Below, piece after piece: positions 55,311 to 64,000 of a stretch of 64,000 bases of DNA. Each line of letters starts with the position of its first letter. The first letter of the stretch is position 1. The notes under the pieces are model-generated. The model ran no database searches. It saw only the letters and a list, made by a program, of their open reading frames with translations, and was not told the DNA's origin. This stretch comes from CAWJJM01 sp963843275. Its GTDB lineage: Bacteria; Acidobacteriota; Thermoanaerobaculia; Multivoradales; JBCCEF01. The stretch is from assembly GCA_963843275.1 (NCBI GenBank), contig CAWJJM010000009.1, forward strand, positions 310,001 through 374,000, given 5' to 3'. A program made the position numbers and the translations under genes.

Positions 55311-56825
55311 GTCCTTCGGGAACCGGTCCGGAAGGGGACCAACTACCTGAGTTACCGAGGCTCGTAGGTAGAAACCACCCCGGCTCGGGTCCAGCTCGAG
55401 GGGAGGATACCCCTGGCGGGCCGTCCCGCCGGCACCCTCTGCGCGCTCGGGGGAGCCGCCCCCGTGCCAGCATTCGGGGGCGGTGAAGCCGCGCGCGGCC
55501 AGCCACTCCGCCATGCGGTCGAAGAAACCGTCGACGTAGCGGAAACCTCCATCGGGCCGCTGCGAGAAGAAGGCGTGGTTCGTGTCCCCGAGGACGACGA
55601 GCGTCTCGTCGCTTCCCGGCGAGACGCCAAAGGCCGCTTCGAGGCTCGAGCGGCTGGGGACGAGAGGGACGTTCTCGTCGTTCTCGCCCAGGAACCAGAG
55701 GATCGGTACGTCGAGCGTTTCCAGGTAGGGCCCGGGCGCGACCGCCATGTTCCGTCGAACCCAGCCCCACCACCACTCCGACCACGTGCCGCTGACCGGC
55801 CCTTCGCCGAACGCGACCCGATACCACTCCTTCTCCAGATAGGGAGCCACTCGCGCATCGGTCCCCGCCAGTGACGCACCAGTCACCGCCAGAGAGTAGA
55901 TCTCGCGGCGCAGCGCCGAGGCGTGGTCGAGACCGAGGCCGGTAAGCCCCTCGGCTCGCATCTCCTGCCGCACCTCGTGGAGGTGCGCCTCCATCTCGCT
56001 CACCCCGGGACCGGCGCGGACGAGGAGGAAGTCGAGGGCGACCTCCGTAGCGGTGATCGGGGCGACCCACCCTCCCTGGCTCGAAGCCCAGATCCCCACA
56101 CGTTCGGCATCGATCTCCGGCAGGGCAGCCCCCGCCCGGACCACTGCGGCGGCGTCGCCGGCCAGGGTGGACAGGTCCGGCTCGTGCCAGTCGGTGGCCC
56201 CGACTCCGCGCTTGTCGTAGACCAGAACGGCCATCCCGAGCTGCAGGAAGAAGGTCTCGAAGGTTCCGGCCCAGCGGGTGGTGGGACCGGACCCCCCCAC
56301 CAGGACGACGAGCGGGTGCGGGCCCGGGCAGTCGGGGACGAGGAGGCGCGTGGTGAGGTCCGTGCCGTCCGGGGCGCTCACCGGCAACGCATGCTCTCGG
56401 TGAGGAAAGACCCGTCGGCCGGCGATCGGCCCGTCGGCTCCCCTCCAGATCACCGAGTCGACGTGGCCGTCAGCTCCGGGGACCACCTCCAGCGCGAGCC
56501 CGGGCGGCTGCACCGAGCGCAACAGCAGATCGCTCTCCCGTTCGAAGAGGGCGGCCCTCTCGAGACCCTCGGTGTCCATGTAGAGGAAACGCATCGGACC
56601 GTCGACGCGCTCCTGGAACGGCCCGCCGGTGACGATCTCACCCGTGGCGAGCCGGAAGGAGCCGACGAACGCCGCGGGTGGGAGCTCGGCCCCGGCAGGG
56701 ATCCCGAGCGCGGCTAGCGCGAGCGCCGGGGCAAGTCCCCGCCACCCGCGCCATCCCGCTCTCGTGGTCCTCGTTCCCTGCCGCCAACAGTGCCGACCTT
56801 GCGCGATGCCTCTCGCGATCGGCAC
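55242..56825 (-). CDS. Exported alpha/beta hydrolase; 3' end reads into the IS
   Basis: A protein of about 527 residues with a signal segment (GLAPALALAALGIPAGAE). A beta-domain (FRLATGEIVTGGPFQERV) precedes an alpha/beta hydrolase: HPLVVLVGGSGPTTR, VYDKRGVGATDW, nucleophile Ser in GIWASSQGGW, Asp in GENDENVPLVPS and His in GDTNHAFFSQ. This is like the acyl-CoA thioesterase/dienelactone hydrolase group. The conserved part ends near 55390. From there the frame runs through stress element copy 6 and 65 bp into the IS, so the last 45-50 residues are accidental. I chose the GTG at 56825 after AGGAGG; an ATG at 56846 is the alternative. It begins about 45 bp after dodecin 2 and shares its transcript. 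Confidence 0.8.
   Translation of the reverse strand: MPIARGIAQGRHCWRQGTRTTRAGWRGWRGLAPALALAALGIPAGAELPPAAFVGSFRLATGEIVTGGPFQERVDGPMRFLYMDTEGLERAALFERESDLLLRSVQPPGLALEVVPGADGHVDSVIWRGADGPIAGRRVFPHREHALPVSAPDGTDLTTRLLVPDCPGPHPLVVLVGGSGPTTRWAGTFETFFLQLGMAVLVYDKRGVGATDWHEPDLSTLAGDAAAVVRAGAALPEIDAERVGIWASSQGGWVAPITATEVALDFLLVRAGPGVSEMEAHLHEVRQEMRAEGLTGLGLDHASALRREIYSLAVTGASLAGTDARVAPYLEKEWYRVAFGEGPVSGTWSEWWWGWVRRNMAVAPGPYLETLDVPILWFLGENDENVPLVPSRSSLEAAFGVSPGSDETLVVLGDTNHAFFSQRPDGGFRYVDGFFDRMAEWLAARGFTAPECWHGGGSPERAEGAGGTARQGYPPLELDPSRGGFYLRASVTQVVGPLPDRFPKDLAVTAQDVVHSSGGWLAVVSGV
55330..55379 (-). promoter_or_regulatory. Stress element copy 6 (cut off by the IS)
   Basis: In gene direction: GTTTCTAC, 19 nt, then AGGTAGTTG-GTCC-CCTTCC. 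No gene follows on the minus strand until the IS481 element 20 bp on. The ORF at 54291 lies behind the IS. Confidence 0.6.
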
Positions 56826-56868
56826 GATCGCGCTCCTCCTGGTCATCGCGGCGGCACCTCTCGGCTCT

Positions 56869-57072
56869 TCAGTCGTCGATGACGAAGGTGACCATCATGT
56901 TGACCTGGAACTCCGTGATGGCGCCGTCCTTGACGCGCACCTGCTGCTCCTTGATCCACGCGCTCTTCACCCTTCTCAGGGTCTTGTTGGCACGATCGAT
57001 CCCTTGATGGACAGCATCCTCGAAGCTCTTGGTCGAAGTGCAGCTGATCTCGGAGACCTTGGCTACGGACAT
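56869..57072 (-). CDS. Dodecin (copy 2)
   Basis: A 67-residue dodecin with seven changes from copy 1, at positions 11, 14, 15, 21, 48, 49 and 51. The flavin-stacking Trp region SAWIKEQ and the C-terminus are identical. The ATG follows AAAGGAGG. Stress element copy 7 lies 65 bp upstream, and the gene is followed by the alpha/beta hydrolase. This copy is therefore part of the stress regulon, while copy 1 seems to be expressed differently. Confidence 0.93.
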   Translation of the reverse strand: MSVAKVSEISCTSTKSFEDAVHQGIDRANKTLRRVKSAWIKEQQVRVKDGAITEFQVNMMVTFVIDD

Positions 57073-57137
57073 CGCGTCCTCCTTTCGATGGTGGAACTCT
57101 CAGGGGGACGAATCTACCCCGTTCGGTCGCCCTTCGA

Positions 57138-57187
57138 GAAGGGCAGGAACTACCCAGGCGCTACGCCCCGACCGGGTGGAAACCACC
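57138..57187 (-). promoter_or_regulatory. Stress element copy 7 (dodecin 2)
   Basis: In gene direction: GTTTCCAC, 20 nt, then GGGTAGTTC-CTGC-CCTTC. The end is weaker than in the other copies. It is followed by a small dyad CCCTT-CGAG-AAGGG at 57130-57143. Confidence 0.55.
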
Positions 57188-57267
57188 CAGCGCCACGTCC
57201 CCCACCGTCCGGTTCGGCCGTTGAGCCGGCGCCCGGGTCCGCCGGCCGCTCCCCGCAGGGTCGGTGG

Positions 57268-60200
57268 TCAGGGAACCTGGCCGATCGAGCGCAGCGCGGG
57301 CGCCTTCCCCGAGCCGGCAGGCGGGTGGCGGCGCGGGCCGAGGACCACCCGCACCCAGTGCTCGCCGCCGTCGTCCGCGAGCGGGATCGCCGCTGGGTCG
57401 ACGGGCGATCCGTCGAGCTCGGCGCCGGCCACGCCCCGGCAGCGCCGCCTCGGGTTGTCCACCACGATGGCGTAGCGCGTCGTGCCGCAGCGCCAGTCGA
57501 TGGAATAGCTCGGCCACGACGACGGGATGCAGGGGTCGAGGGTGAAGCAGGCGCCGCGGCGCCGGAGCCCGAGGATCCCCTCCAGCGCCACCCGGTACAT
57601 CCAGCCGGCCGCGCCGGTGTACCAGGTCCAGCCGCCGCGCCCTCGATGCGCCGGGTGGTCGTAGACGTCGCCCGCCATCGCGTAGGGCTCGGTCATGTAG
57701 CGCGCGACCTCGCTCGCCGTCCGCGAGTGGTTGATGGGATTGAGCATGTGGAAGAGCTCGACGGCCTCGTCGCCGCTGCCCAGGCGGGTGAGCGCCAACA
57801 CCACCCACGTCGCGGCGTGTGTGTACTGGCCGCCGTTCTCGCGGACCCCCGGGATGTAGCCCTTGATGTAGCCCGGGTCGAGCGCGGTGCGATCGAAGGG
57901 GGGGGAGAGCAGCAGGATGACCCCCGCGCCGCGGCGCACCAGGTGGGCGCGCACGGAGCTCATGGCGCGTTCGGCCCGCCTGGCCGGCGCGGCCCCGGAG
58001 AGCACCGCCCAGGTCTGGGCCACCGAGTCGATCCTCCCTTCGTCGTTCTGCGCCGACCCCAGCGGCGTGCCGTCGTCGAAGTAGGCGCGCCGGTACCACT
58101 CGCCGTCCCAGCTCTGCTCCAGGATGGTGGCGAGCCGCTCGCGCTCGGTCCGGAAGCGCGCCGCTCGAGGTGCCTCGCCGCGCTCGTCGCACAGGGGCAC
58201 CAGGGCGCCCAGGACCGCGTGGAGGAGCCAGCCGACGAAGACACTCTCGCCGCGCCCCTGCAGGCCGACGCGGTCGAAGCCGTCGTTCCAGTCACCGCTG
58301 CCGATCAGCGGCAGTCCGTGTGCGCCGGAAGTGAGGGCCCGCTCGACCGCCTTCAGGCAGTGCTCGAACAGCGTCCCCGCCTGACTCGAGATGGTGGGGA
58401 GCCCATATGCCTCGGAGTCTCCGGGTGGGACGGCCGGCGCCTCGAGGTAGGGCACCAGCTCGTCGAGGACCTCGTGGTCCCCCGTCACCTTGACGTACTC
58501 GGCGGTGGCGTAGGGGAGCCAGAGCAGGTCGTCCGAGCAACGGGTGCGAATCCCCTGACCCCCGGGGCTGTTCCACCAATGTTGGACGTCCCCCTCGATG
58601 AACTGGCGCGCACCCGCTCGCAGGAGGTGCTCGCGGGTGAGCTCGGGCCGCGTGTAGAGAAGCGCCAGCACGTCCTGGAGCTGGTCGCGGAAGCCGTAGG
58701 CGCCGCTCGCCTGGGAGTAGCCCGAGCGCGCCCAGAGGCGGCACGCCAGATCTTGATAGAGCAGCCAGCGGTTGACCAGGAGGTCGAAGGAGTCGTCGGG
58801 GGTGGTGACGCGCACGGCGCCCAGGGTGTCCTCCCAGAAGGCCTCGACCGCGACGAGCTCGGCCTCGGCCGCGGCGACGCCGCCCTCGCGGCCGAACCGC
58901 CGCAACAGCGCGGCGGCCTCCGCGCCGTCCCGCCCCTGGCCGAGCACGAACAGCACGCGCCGCGTGGCGCCGGGCTCGAGAACGACGGCCGTCTGCAAGG
59001 CGGCGCAGGGGTCCAGCCCGGCGCCGAAACGGTCGGCCAGCCGTGGCAGTGCGAGAGCGGCCGGACGGGCGAGGGAGCCGTTGCGGCCGAGAAACGCCAG
59101 GCGATCCCCGGTGGCGGAGACCAGCGGCTCGCTGACCGCGGCGAAGGCGACGCGCTCGCGATCCGCGCCGTACAGGTCGCGCGCCAGCACCGCGCCGCCG
59201 TCGGCGTCGAGCTCGGTGGCGACGAACCTCGGACCGCTCGCCATCGGTGGACCGAGGAGCCACTCGTTGTACGAGAACACGCCGAGGCGGCGCGGCCGAG
59301 CGGAGCGGTTGGTCAAGGTCAGCAACGACAGCTTCAGCGGTGCGTCCCGCGCCACGAAGACGGCCAGCTCCTGGTCGACGCCGCGTGCGACGCGGGAGAA
59401 GCGGGTCACCCCCGCGGCGTGGCGGACCACCCAGCGGGGCGCACGCGGCGTGCGGGGGAGGGGGGCCGGCGTGGCGCCCCACACAGCTCCGCTCTCCTCG
59501 TCGCGCACGAAGATCGCCTCGGCGGTCGGGTCGGTGACCGGGTCGTTGGCGAACGGCGTGAGGCGGTTGTCGCGGCTGTTCTCGGACCAGGTGTGAGCCG
59601 CCCCGGAAGTGCTGACGATGCTGCCGAAGCGGGCGTTGGCGAGCACGTTGACCCAGGGGAGCGGCGTCTCGCGGTCCCCCTCGAGGACGACGACGTACGC
59701 GGCGCCGTCGCGGCTGAAGCCACCGAGGCCGTTGCCCAGGAGGAGCGGTGGTGCCTCCGCCTCCGCCTCCACCTCCCCCTCCGGCACCTCGTCCGCGGGC
59801 AGGGCATCCGGCGGCAGTGGCGGCCCCTCCTGCGGCCGGTCGAGCTGTTGCCGCAGCGTGCCGCGATCGCCCGGCAGCACCGCTCGGGCGACGGCGTCGA
59901 GAAGCACCCGGTCAGCCTCCGGCATGGCGTCGGCGTGGAGCAGGAACACGCCGCCGGGCTGGGCCCTCCAGGCACTCCACGGGCCAGCGTCGAGGAGCTG
60001 GTGAAGCTGCTCGTCGATCTCCTCGCGGTAGCTCCTCGCATGCTGGTTGAGGATCACCACGTCGGCGCGCAGCCCCTTGAGGCGCCAGTGCTCGTGGGCG
60101 GAGAGCACCTGGCGGACCAGGCGGACGTCTTTCGGCTCCTCGACCTTCACCAGCACGATCGGCAGATCGCCCGAGATGGCGTACGTCCACAGACCGCTCT

Positions 60201-63200
60201 GTCCGAGCGTGTTCCTCCCCAGCGTCGCCGCGTCGGCCCGCAGGGAGGCGTCGGAGAAGAAGACCCGCGAGGCCAGCCGTTCGGAGAGCTGCGCCTCCTC
60301 GGAAGAGATCCCCAGGTGGCGCTGCGACACCTGCGCGTGCGTGAAGGCCAGAGCGAAGACGCGGGACGCGACGCCGTGGTCGTGGAACTTCTGCGCACAG
60401 TGGCGCGCGGCGGGCTCGTCGGCAGAGACGCCGGTCGTGAAGCAGACGCGGACGAAGCCGCCGGGTTCGAGGCGCAGCCGCGTGCGCAGGCTCAGGATCG
60501 GGTCGAGGACGGCCCCCGTGGTCCCCGACAACGCCCGCCCATCCATCGCCTGCGGCCGCTCCGGACCGCGCCCACGCCCCAGGAAGCGCAGGCGGTCGGT
60601 CTCCCATTCGACCTGCGCGTGCGCCGGCCCGTCGATGGAGAGCACGTGGTAGGCGACCCGCGCCGGGTCCCGCGGTGAGCGCGGCCGCCGTCGTGCCAGC
60701 AACGCCGCATTCTCGGCGATCCACTCCGTCTCGACGAAGAGCTTGCCGAAAGCCGGGTTGGCGACGTCCTCGGCGAGGGACCCCAGACCCAGCTCGACGT
60801 AGCTGGTGAGCTCGATCTCGCGCGGGCTCTCGCTGCGATTGGTCAGCGACACGCGGCGCACCTCGGCGTCGTCCTCGGGGGAGACGGCGACGTCGAGGCG
60901 CGTCGCGACGCCGAAGTCGAGCCGCTCGAAGGTCGCCTTCTCGGCCAGCAGCTCCGCCAGGTAGCTCTCGGGCTCTCTCGCCGTGGGTTGGTAGGTCGCG
61001 GACCACACCGCGCCGCTATGGACGTCGCGCAGGTAGAGGAACTGACTTCCCGGGTCGCGCGTCCGGTCCTCCCGCCACCGCGTCACGGCGCGCCCGTCAC
61101 AGAAGCTCGTTCCGCCGCCGCTGTTGGTGACGATGGCGACGTACTTGCCGTTGGAGAGGATCTGGGCATGCGGGTACGGGGTGTGGGGCGAGCGGAAACG
61201 TCGCGGGATGCGCACCAGGGCGCGCGGCTCGCGTCGCATCTCCTCCGCCGGATGCGGTTCGATCAGGGGCGCCTGCCGCGGGATCCGCTCCTGCAGGAGC
61301 AGCTCGGTGGCCTGGATGCGCCGGTCGGCATGGAACCGCTCGACCATCACGTCGCCCAGCAGCACGTTGGCGATCGCCACCAGGGTCATCCCCTGGTGAT
61401 GCGCCAGGTAGGTCTTCACCACGACTCCATGGCCGGGTCGTGGTGCGGCGTCGCCACCTTCGTCCGGCTTGCGCGGCGTGTAGTCGATGGCGTCGTAGAA
61501 CCCGTAGGGCCCCGCGGCACCCGCCTCGGCCAGGCGACGCAGGTTGCCGACCGCGGTGGCCGGCTCCAGGAGAGCGGCCAGGGCGGTCGCGTAGGGGGCG
61601 ACGACGAGCTCGTCGGCGAGGCCGCGCTTGAGCCCGAGGCCGGGGACGCCGAACTCCTTGTACTGGTAGTTGCCGAAGCGGTCGACGAGGTCGTAGGCGG
61701 ACTCCGAGATCCCCCACGGCACGTGCCGCTCGCGGCCGTAGCGGATCTGCTTGCCGATCGCCATGCGGCAGCTCCGGTCGAGCAGCGTCCCCGGGTAGGT
61801 CCGCATGAGCAGCAGCGGCATCAGGTACTCGAACATCGTCGCGCTCCAGGAGACCAGCGTCGGCACGCCTTTGACGCTGACCACCAGCCGACCGAGGCGG
61901 AACCAGTGGCTCTGCGGGACGTCGCCCTTGGCGATGGCGAGGAAGCTGGCGAGACGCGACTCCGAGGCCAGGAGATCGTAGACCGCGACATCGGGGCGCC
62001 CCGGCCCCGCGGCGTCGGCCAGGCGGTAACCGATGACGAAGAGTTGGCGCCGGCGGTCGTAGAGGAAGGCGAATCTCATGCCGTCCGCCAGCGCGCCGGC
62101 GCGCTCGGCGAGGTCGGACAGGCGTGCCTCGAGGTGCGGTCGCTTCGCGCCCAGCTGCCGGCAGCCAGCCGCCAGGGCGACGAGCGCCCCCGCGAGGTTG
62201 CCGCTGTCCACCGTCGACACGTAGCGCGGCGGCAGCGGCGCGAGGGTCTGGGTGTCGTACCAGTTCAGCAGGTGACCCTCGTGGCGCTCCAGGCTCTCGA
62301 TGGTGGTCAGCGAACGGTCCAGTCTCTCGACCAGCCCCTCCGCCGCCACCAGGCCGAGGTCGTGGGCCGCGAGGATCGAGAGCAGACCGAGCCCGAGGTT
62401 GGTCGGCGAGGTGCGGTGGGCCACCTTCGGCTCCCGGTCCTCCTGGAAGTTGTCGGGCGGCAGCCAGTGGTCCTCCGGGCCGGCCAGGGCCTCGAAGTAG
62501 TTCCAGGTCCCGCGCGCCACCTCCATCAGGAGCTCGCGGTCCGGCGCGGACAGCTGCCGTCGGGGCGGCACGGTGGCACGGCTGAGCCAGAAGGCACAGG
62601 CGGGCGCCGCCAGCCATACGGCGAGCAACGGCAGGGCGAGGGGCACGGCGTCGGGCCGCACGGCGCCCACCAGGGTGAGGAGCGCCAGCGCCGCGATCGG
62701 GCTGGCGGCCATCTCGACGAAGAACGAGCGCATCCCCGTGCGCATCTGGCCGGCGGCTCGAACCCCTTGCGCGGCCGCCGTCTCCCACTCGAGCAGGCGG
62801 CGCTGGGTGAAGAGGATGCGGACGAGCGTCAGGGCGATGGCGTGCGCCATCTCCCAGGCGCGAAAGGGTAGGAACACGAGCGTCAACAGCGCCTGCGCCG
62901 CGGCGGTTCCCAGCTCCTCCAGGAGGCCGCGAAGATGGACGCGTACCGGCTCGTGCGCAGAGGGCGGCTGCAGGATGTGGAAGAGCGCGGCGACGAGCGG
63001 GAACGCCACGACCGCGAGGCCGCCGAGGGTCCACACGAGGGGGTCTCCGGGCAGCACGGTCCAGGCCGCGGCGAAGAGGGCGAGGAGCGCGGGCGCCACC
63101 AGACTGCGCCGGAGGTTGTCGAGGATCTTCCACTGGCCGATGAGCGGCAGGCGGTTCTTGACCGGGCCTCGGGGCGTCGGCACCCGCGGCAGGAGCCAGG

Positions 63201-64000
63201 CGAGGATCTGCCAGTCCCCTCGCACCCAGCGGTGCTCCCGCCGCGCGTGCGCCAGGACGTTCGCGGGGTAGTCGTCGACCACCTCCACGTCGGAGACCAG
63301 TGCGGTGCGCGCGTGCAGGCCCTCGAAGAGATCGTGCGACAGCAGTGCGTTCTCGGGCACCCGCCAGCCGACCGTCGCCTGGAAGGCGTCCACGTCGTAG
63401 AGCCCCTTGCCGGTGAAGCTGCCCTCTCCGAACAGGTCCTGGTAGGTATCCGAGATCGCCGTCGTGTAGGGATCGACCCCGGTGTGCCCGGCGTACACCC
63501 GCGCAAAGAGCGACCCGGCGGCGCTCGCCAGGTCGACGCTGACGCGCGGTTGGAGGATGCCGTACCCCGCGGTGACCCGGCCGAGCGCGGGGTCGACCAC
63601 CGGTCGATTGAGCGGGTGCGCGAGGATGCCGATGAGGGCCTTCGCGGCATCCCTCGGCAGTCGGGTGTCGGCGTCGAGGGTGAGCACGTAGCGTACCGAC
63701 GGCAGGATCGAGAGGTCTCCGACCTCGACGGAGAAGGCGCTGTCGGTCGCACTCCGCAATCGGCGGTTGAGCTGCTCGAGCTTGCCCCGTTTGCGCTCCC
63801 AGCCCATGAAGGCTCCCTGCTTCGGGTTCCACCTGCGATCGCGGTGGAAGAGGAAGAAATGCCCTCCCTCGTGGGGCTCCCGGCGACGGTCGAGCGCTTC
63901 GATACCGGCCACCGCCGCGCTCAGGATCTCGGCGTCACCGGCCACCGAAGGGGCCGGCGCGTCCTTGAAGTCGCTGAGCACCGCGAAGTCGATCCGCGGG
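57268..64000 (-). CDS. ndvB: Cyclic beta-1,2-glucan synthase-like protein (NdvB type), 5' end outside window
   Basis: At least 2243 codons, open to the right edge (RIDFAVLSDF at the end of the window is mid-protein, not a start). Full-length NdvB proteins have about 2800 residues. The first part is the glucosyltransferase domain (YVLTLDADTRLPRDAA, VDAFQATVGWRVPEN, REHRWVRGDWQILAWLL), then several membrane helices (LLALFAAAWTVLPG and more). A middle domain follows (GTWNYFEALAGPEDHWLPPDN), then two glucan-binding domains and the GH94 phosphorylase domain with GSGDWNDGFDRVG, which holds the catalytic Asp. It makes and sizes cyclic glucans that act in osmotic adaptation. It lies next to the stress island but has no stress element visible in this window. 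Confidence 0.88.
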   Translation of the reverse strand, partial: PRIDFAVLSDFKDAPAPSVAGDAEILSAAVAGIEALDRRREPHEGGHFFLFHRDRRWNPKQGAFMGWERKRGKLEQLNRRLRSATDSAFSVEVGDLSILPSVRYVLTLDADTRLPRDAAKALIGILAHPLNRPVVDPALGRVTAGYGILQPRVSVDLASAAGSLFARVYAGHTGVDPYTTAISDTYQDLFGEGSFTGKGLYDVDAFQATVGWRVPENALLSHDLFEGLHARTALVSDVEVVDDYPANVLAHARREHRWVRGDWQILAWLLPRVPTPRGPVKNRLPLIGQWKILDNLRRSLVAPALLALFAAAWTVLPGDPLVWTLGGLAVVAFPLVAALFHILQPPSAHEPVRVHLRGLLEELGTAAAQALLTLVFLPFRAWEMAHAIALTLVRILFTQRRLLEWETAAAQGVRAAGQMRTGMRSFFVEMAASPIAALALLTLVGAVRPDAVPLALPLLAVWLAAPACAFWLSRATVPPRRQLSAPDRELLMEVARGTWNYFEALAGPEDHWLPPDNFQEDREPKVAHRTSPTNLGLGLLSILAAHDLGLVAAEGLVERLDRSLTTIESLERHEGHLLNWYDTQTLAPLPPRYVSTVDSGNLAGALVALAAGCRQLGAKRPHLEARLSDLAERAGALADGMRFAFLYDRRRQLFVIGYRLADAAGPGRPDVAVYDLLASESRLASFLAIAKGDVPQSHWFRLGRLVVSVKGVPTLVSWSATMFEYLMPLLLMRTYPGTLLDRSCRMAIGKQIRYGRERHVPWGISESAYDLVDRFGNYQYKEFGVPGLGLKRGLADELVVAPYATALAALLEPATAVGNLRRLAEAGAAGPYGFYDAIDYTPRKPDEGGDAAPRPGHGVVVKTYLAHHQGMTLVAIANVLLGDVMVERFHADRRIQATELLLQERIPRQAPLIEPHPAEEMRREPRALVRIPRRFRSPHTPYPHAQILSNGKYVAIVTNSGGGTSFCDGRAVTRWREDRTRDPGSQFLYLRDVHSGAVWSATYQPTAREPESYLAELLAEKATFERLDFGVATRLDVAVSPEDDAEVRRVSLTNRSESPREIELTSYVELGLGSLAEDVANPAFGKLFVETEWIAENAALLARRRPRSPRDPARVAYHVLSIDGPAHAQVEWETDRLRFLGRGRGPERPQAMDGRALSGTTGAVLDPILSLRTRLRLEPGGFVRVCFTTGVSADEPAARHCAQKFHDHGVASRVFALAFTHAQVSQRHLGISSEEAQLSERLASRVFFSDASLRADAATLGRNTLGQSGLWTYAISGDLPIVLVKVEEPKDVRLVRQVLSAHEHWRLKGLRADVVILNQHARSYREEIDEQLHQLLDAGPWSAWRAQPGGVFLLHADAMPEADRVLLDAVARAVLPGDRGTLRQQLDRPQEGPPLPPDALPADEVPEGEVEAEAEAPPLLLGNGLGGFSRDGAAYVVVLEGDRETPLPWVNVLANARFGSIVSTSGAAHTWSENSRDNRLTPFANDPVTDPTAEAIFVRDEESGAVWGATPAPLPRTPRAPRWVVRHAAGVTRFSRVARGVDQELAVFVARDAPLKLSLLTLTNRSARPRRLGVFSYNEWLLGPPMASGPRFVATELDADGGAVLARDLYGADRERVAFAAVSEPLVSATGDRLAFLGRNGSLARPAALALPRLADRFGAGLDPCAALQTAVVLEPGATRRVLFVLGQGRDGAEAAALLRRFGREGGVAAAEAELVAVEAFWEDTLGAVRVTTPDDSFDLLVNRWLLYQDLACRLWARSGYSQASGAYGFRDQLQDVLALLYTRPELTREHLLRAGARQFIEGDVQHWWNSPGGQGIRTRCSDDLLWLPYATAEYVKVTGDHEVLDELVPYLEAPAVPPGDSEAYGLPTISSQAGTLFEHCLKAVERALTSGAHGLPLIGSGDWNDGFDRVGLQGRGESVFVGWLLHAVLGALVPLCDERGEAPRAARFRTERERLATILEQSWDGEWYRRAYFDDGTPLGSAQNDEGRIDSVAQTWAVLSGAAPARRAERAMSSVRAHLVRRGAGVILLLSPPFDRTALDPGYIKGYIPGVRENGGQYTHAATWVVLALTRLGSGDEAVELFHMLNPINHSRTASEVARYMTEPYAMAGDVYDHPAHRGRGGWTWYTGAAGWMYRVALEGILGLRRRGACFTLDPCIPSSWPSYSIDWRCGTTRYAIVVDNPRRRCRGVAGAELDGSPVDPAAIPLADDGGEHWVRVVLGPRRHPPAGSGKAPALRSIGQVP

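Noticed and set aside
46238..57187. Stress element read as a SigB-type promoter (GTTT, spacer, GGGTA)
   Set aside because: The two parts look like SigB -35 and -10 boxes, but the distance is about 23 nt rather than 12-15, and the arms are inverted repeats. I also saw no sigma-54 type TGGC-N-TTGC pattern between element and gene in the cases I read.

Overview
The window is a very GC-rich (by eye about 70% or more) bacterial chromosome segment with densely packed genes. Several features together recall Acidobacteriota: a Ser/Thr kinase fused to a beta-propeller, secreted Asp-box (sortilin-type) propeller proteins, an M20 hydrolase with a MYD motif, a multiheme cytochrome with TPR repeats, and many secreted peptidases. 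This placement is an inference and no rRNA gene is present to confirm it. I saw no tRNA, rRNA, CRISPR array or replication origin.

Layout. 1-17.5 kb: a secreted esterase, GNAT acetyltransferase, RhlE-type helicase, fatty-acid desaturase, lipoprotein, radical SAM/SPASM protein, M14 carboxypeptidase, giant Asp-box propeller protein, EamA transporter, S9 peptidase and membrane Ser/Thr kinase. 17.6-20.2 kb: a four-gene arsenic operon (arsR, permease, mini-thioredoxin, arsC) whose stop and start codons overlap at every junction. 20.3-28 kb: an octaheme HEAT/TPR lipoprotein, a small exported protein lying between two copies of one gene junction, an arylsulfatase, an M20-like protein and a polysaccharide flippase. 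28.2-34.6 kb: a glycosyltransferase and a MarR gene that both lost their 5' ends at the same point, a DUF4395-like protein, a di-heme oxidoreductase, and an amino-acid permease coupled to an aminotransferase. 34.7-41.3 kb: a subtilase with Glu in place of the active-site His, an exported Cache protein, two cupins, an ECF sigma/anti-sigma pair and an F420/NADP-type oxidoreductase.

41.6-57.2 kb is a stress island: two dodecins, CsbD, GlsB/YeaQ, DUF883-like, lmo0937-like and other tiny membrane proteins, a second desaturase, a NarL-type two-component system and a CheB-CheR-PAS-kinase-receiver hybrid. Seven copies of a roughly 50-bp bipartite inverted-repeat element (arms GTTTCYAC and GTRGAAA, separated by about 20 nt, then GCnCTTCC) precede its transcription units. 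I read this as an undescribed stress regulon, and it is the main discovery candidate here. An IS481-family element with CTAG target duplications has cut one copy of the element away from its likely target gene. The window ends inside a very large cyclic beta-1,2-glucan synthase-like gene.

Several genes (radical SAM, M14, Ser/Thr kinase, F420-type oxidoreductase, transposase) are broken by single-base frameshifts while both flanking frames stay perfectly conserved. Outside the transposase, this looks more like consensus sequence error than gene decay.
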